IMG/VR virus record: IMGVR_UViG_3300025083_003877
Coordinates: 1-30,485 of that record
Source of the DNA: a virus
DNA: 30,485 nucleotides
Strand: one strand, 5' to 3'
Within the stretch, counting starts at the first letter, position 1. The number at the start of each line of letters is the position of its first letter. Below the pieces are notes generated by a model. It was not told where the DNA came from, searched no databases, and saw only the letters and a list, made by a program, of their open reading frames with translations. Positions 28,570 through 30,485 of the stretch are shown one piece after another. The translations under genes were made by a program, and so were the position numbers.

Positions 28570-29421
28570 ATGAATAAAGAATTACTACCAACAGAACTAC
28601 AAGATGCTCTTACTGAAGAATCAGTTGGAACAATCGAGACTGCACTTAAAGAGAAAGTTGAGCTTTCTGTTGAAGCTGCACTGGCGGGCCAAGATGAACT
28701 TTATGCTGAAAAACTTGAGGCTCTTATCAATCAAATTGATAAAGACCATACAGTTAAGATGCAACAGATTGTCGAAGCTGTAGATAAGAACAATGCCTCT
28801 AAGTTAGGCAATGTTATTAAAAAATATGAAACAGAACTTAATGAGAGTGCTTCTACATTTAAAGAGACACTTGTTGAGTCTATTTCTAATTATATTGAAG
28901 AATACATTGACGAAGCAGTTCCAATGACTTCAATTGAAGAAGCAACTCGTAATAACACGGCTCTGACCGTTCTTAACAATCTTCGCTCAACACTTGCAGT
29001 TGACTCGTCACTTATGGCTGAGTCAGTTAAGACAGCAATTGTTGACGGTAAGAATGAAATGGACGAGCTCAAAGCTGAAATTGCTGAACTTAAGAAAACT
29101 AACGAAACTCTTAATGAGAATTATAATCAGGCTAAGTCTGCTGCATTCCTTGAGAATCGTTGTGCTAAGTTTAGTGGTAAGAAGTCTGCTTATCTTAAGA
29201 AAGTTTTATCAGATAAGTCTCCAAGATTTATCGAAGAGAATTTCGAATACACTGCACGTCTCTTTGACCGTAAGGAAAAAGAGCAACTTGAAGTTATTCG
29301 TGAGGAAGCAATCAGCAATCGCACTGTGAAGGCTGATGCTCCAAAAACAGTTGTTGAGGAGAAAGCTAAACCATCAGTACCATCAAACCCTTATCTTGAA
29401 GGGCTGGACTTGATGAAGTAA
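28570..29421 (+). CDS. gp22: Major prohead scaffold protein gp22
   Basis: A 283-residue, almost entirely helical, acidic protein between gp21 and gp23, as in T4. Residues about 20-115 and 150-190 are long heptad-rich helices (for example ELKAEIAELKKTNETLNEN). The conserved C-terminal block of gp22 is present: NRCAKFSGKKSAYLKKVL (about 197-214) and SPRFIEENFEYTARLFDRKE (about 217-236). The last 40 residues are Pro/Lys-rich and end GLDLMK. gp22 forms the scaffold core and is degraded by gp21. It follows the small core gene by two bases. Confidence 0.92.
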   Translation: MNKELLPTELQDALTEESVGTIETALKEKVELSVEAALAGQDELYAEKLEALINQIDKDHTVKMQQIVEAVDKNNASKLGNVIKKYETELNESASTFKETLVESISNYIEEYIDEAVPMTSIEEATRNNTALTVLNNLRSTLAVDSSLMAESVKTAIVDGKNEMDELKAEIAELKKTNETLNENYNQAKSAAFLENRCAKFSGKKSAYLKKVLSDKSPRFIEENFEYTARLFDRKEKEQLEVIREEAISNRTVKADAPKTVVEEKAKPSVPSNPYLEGLDLMK

Positions 29422-29444
29422 TTTAGTTTGATTCATAAACATTG

Positions 29445-29480
29445 AGGCATTCGGTGCCTGAGTCATTTGGGGTTACCCCA
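29445..29480 (+). promoter_or_regulatory. Two tandem RNA hairpins between gp22 and gp23
   Basis: Hairpin 1 has stem AGGCA/TGCCT (29445-29449 and 29455-29459) with loop TTCGG. Hairpin 2 has stem TGGGG/CCCCA (29468-29472 and 29476-29480) with loop TTA. Neither is followed by a U-run, so they are poor terminators. They may stabilise or partly end the gp22 transcript, or protect the 5' side of gp23 mRNA. The role is inferred. Confidence 0.6.
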
Positions 29481-29486
29481 TTACAT

Positions 29487-29494
29487 TATAAACA
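29487..29494 (+). promoter_or_regulatory. Possible late promoter TATAAACA for gp23
   Basis: TATAAACA differs by one base from TATAAATA and lies 23 bases before the ATG at 29518. Unlike the other late sites it would give a leader of roughly 15-20 bases. Confidence 0.45.
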
Positions 29495-29517
29495 AAAATA
29501 TATTAACTTAGAAAATT

Positions 29518-30485
29518 ATGAATAAACCACAATCATTTATTGATAAAGATCGCGCTAATGCCCTCTTGGAAAAGTGGGCTCCAGTGCTTGATTATACATC
29601 CGATTCCGTTAAGGCAATCGACGATGCTCACACCCGTTTAAACACGGCTGTTCTCTTGGAGAACCAAGAGAAATGGTGCTTGGAAGAGTCTAACTCCGCT
29701 GGTGGCGGTGCCCTTGGTGGTGCTGCACAAGGCGGTGTTCAGTTCAACCCAGCTTCGCAAATTGGATCCGGTGATACTTACGCACCTAACGATGCTCGCC
29801 TTCCTAAGGTGCTCATCCCGATGATCCGTCGTACATTCCCTGAGCTCATTACTAACGATATCGTTGGTGTTCAGCCCATGAGTGGCCCAGTTGGTCTTGC
29901 ATTCGCTTTGCGTTATGCTTACCAGTCTGATTCACTTGGTACTGGTGTCGATGGTAAATCTACTCCTTCCGAAGGAGATGGTGTTCCATATAATGGTTCA
30001 GCTAGCCTTCCGAACGCGGAACTTGGTTATCAGCTTCTTGATACTCGTTTCACTGGTGCATCCGGTGACAACCAGCTTTCAGGTGCTACTGGTTACTGGG
30101 ATTTCAACGGTAACGACCAAGGTGTTGCACAGATTCTCTCTGCTTTTGAGATTACTGGTAACATCCCGCAGGTTGAAGTTAAGTTCGAAAAGACAGCAGT
30201 TGAGGCCGGTACACGCCGCCTTGGTGCTCGTTGGTCCGTTGAGCTTGAGCAAGACCTTAAGAACATGAACGGCATCGACATTGACGCTGAGATCACTAAT
30301 GCAATGAGCTACGAGATCCAAGCTGAAATCGATCGTGAGATGCTCATGCGCATGATCCAAGCTGCACTTGGTGCTGGTTATGGTCCAGGTTTCTCGGTCT
30401 GGTCACCTGCTTCTGCAGATGGTCGCTGGCTCGTTGAGCGTAACCGTGACTTCTATCAGCGTTTGATTATCGAAGCTAACCGCAT
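29518..30485 (+). CDS. gp23: Major capsid protein gp23, 3' end outside the window
   Basis: The reading frame is open from the ATG at 29518 to the end of the window (322 full codons). LPKVLIPMIRRTFPELITND (about 95-114) and GVQPMSGPVGLAFALRYAY (about 116-134) are hallmark gp23 blocks. So is the EAGTRRLGARWSVELEQDLK stretch (about 209-228), followed by EIQAEIDREML. CLEESNSAGGGALGG (about 54-68) is a likely gp21 cleavage region that removes the N-terminal delta domain. gp23 builds the hexameric head lattice and in T4 needs gp31/GroEL to fold. Codons here are markedly richer in third-position C than in neighbouring genes, as expected for very high expression. Confidence 0.97.
   Translation, partial: MNKPQSFIDKDRANALLEKWAPVLDYTSDSVKAIDDAHTRLNTAVLLENQEKWCLEESNSAGGGALGGAAQGGVQFNPASQIGSGDTYAPNDARLPKVLIPMIRRTFPELITNDIVGVQPMSGPVGLAFALRYAYQSDSLGTGVDGKSTPSEGDGVPYNGSASLPNAELGYQLLDTRFTGASGDNQLSGATGYWDFNGNDQGVAQILSAFEITGNIPQVEVKFEKTAVEAGTRRLGARWSVELEQDLKNMNGIDIDAEITNAMSYEIQAEIDREMLMRMIQAALGAGYGPGFSVWSPASADGRWLVERNRDFYQRLIIEANR

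Noticed and set aside
28994-29329. Leu-rich second frame within gp22
   Set aside because: A shadow frame of a helical, biased-composition protein; no start signal.
29882-30360. Open frames on both strands within gp23
   Set aside because: gp23 is clear in the third frame; these are shadows of its biased codon use.
1-30485. Integrase, transposase, CRISPR array, toxin-antitoxin or defence island
   Set aside because: No protein or repeat with those signatures was seen; the accessory load is glycan and nucleotide metabolism.

Overview
The window is about 30 kb of an AT-rich, gene-dense, T4-like (Straboviridae-related) myovirus genome. It most resembles marine relatives such as pelagimyophages and T4-like cyanophages. 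The evidence is a T4-type virion block at the right end: gp15 sheath completion, gp20 portal, gp13 neck, gp4 head completion, gp21 protease, a gp67-like core peptide, gp22 scaffold and gp23 capsid. T4-type replication and chaperone genes (gp62 clamp loader, a GroES/gp31-like co-chaperonin) and genes typical of marine phages (PhoH, QueD, QueE, ThyX) agree. The host cannot be fixed from the sequence. No integrase, tRNA, rRNA, CRISPR array or insertion sequence was seen.

Layout. (1) 1-4 kb: a cluster of small proteins, several with N-termini like the T4 capsid-targeting sequence. They include a nucleotidyltransferase and a retropepsin/RimB-like aspartic protease, which may be carried inside the head. 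Two leftward genes (a conserved phage protein and a mini-thioredoxin) follow. (2) 4-7 kb: QueD and QueE (7-deazaguanine pathway) flank a leftward PhoH. A NadR-like P-loop ATPase and a leftward coiled-coil structural protein come next. (3) 7.65-19.7 kb: a long rightward glycan operon. It has two GT-A glycosyltransferases, GT11 and GT10 fucosyltransferase-like enzymes, GDP-fucose synthase, ThyX, a ColD-like 3-dehydratase and GDP-mannose 4,6-dehydratase. A second sugar-nucleotide cassette follows: GDPD-like protein, KdsC-like phosphatase, PfkB-like kinase, a fused nucleotidyltransferase-RpiB protein and a cupin. Two more glycosyltransferase-like proteins and a DUF366-like protein close the block. 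(4) 19.7-22.9 kb: clamp loader gp62, GroES-like protein, two small conserved proteins and an XPD/DinG-type helicase. (5) 22.9-30.5 kb: the virion block, broken by one tiny leftward gene and a bidirectional terminator.

Regulation. Two promoter types can be read by eye. Early/sigma70-like sites have TTGNNN, mostly a 16-bp spacer, and TATAAT. T4-like late sites have NNTAAATA. In both types the predicted transcription start falls at or within a few bases of the start codon, and Shine-Dalgarno sites are nearly absent. This suggests largely leaderless first genes, followed by operons whose genes overlap by ATGA or TAATG. All three convergent gene pairs overlap in the same 4-bp TTAA.

How the genes may work together. 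Early promoters drive deazaguanine synthesis, glycan remodelling and the helicase. Late promoters drive virion and packaging genes. The glycan block appears to turn GDP-mannose into GDP-fucose and/or a GDP-3,6-dideoxyhexose such as colitose, and to build a second activated sugar. These could decorate the virion or alter the host surface; the choice between the two is inference.
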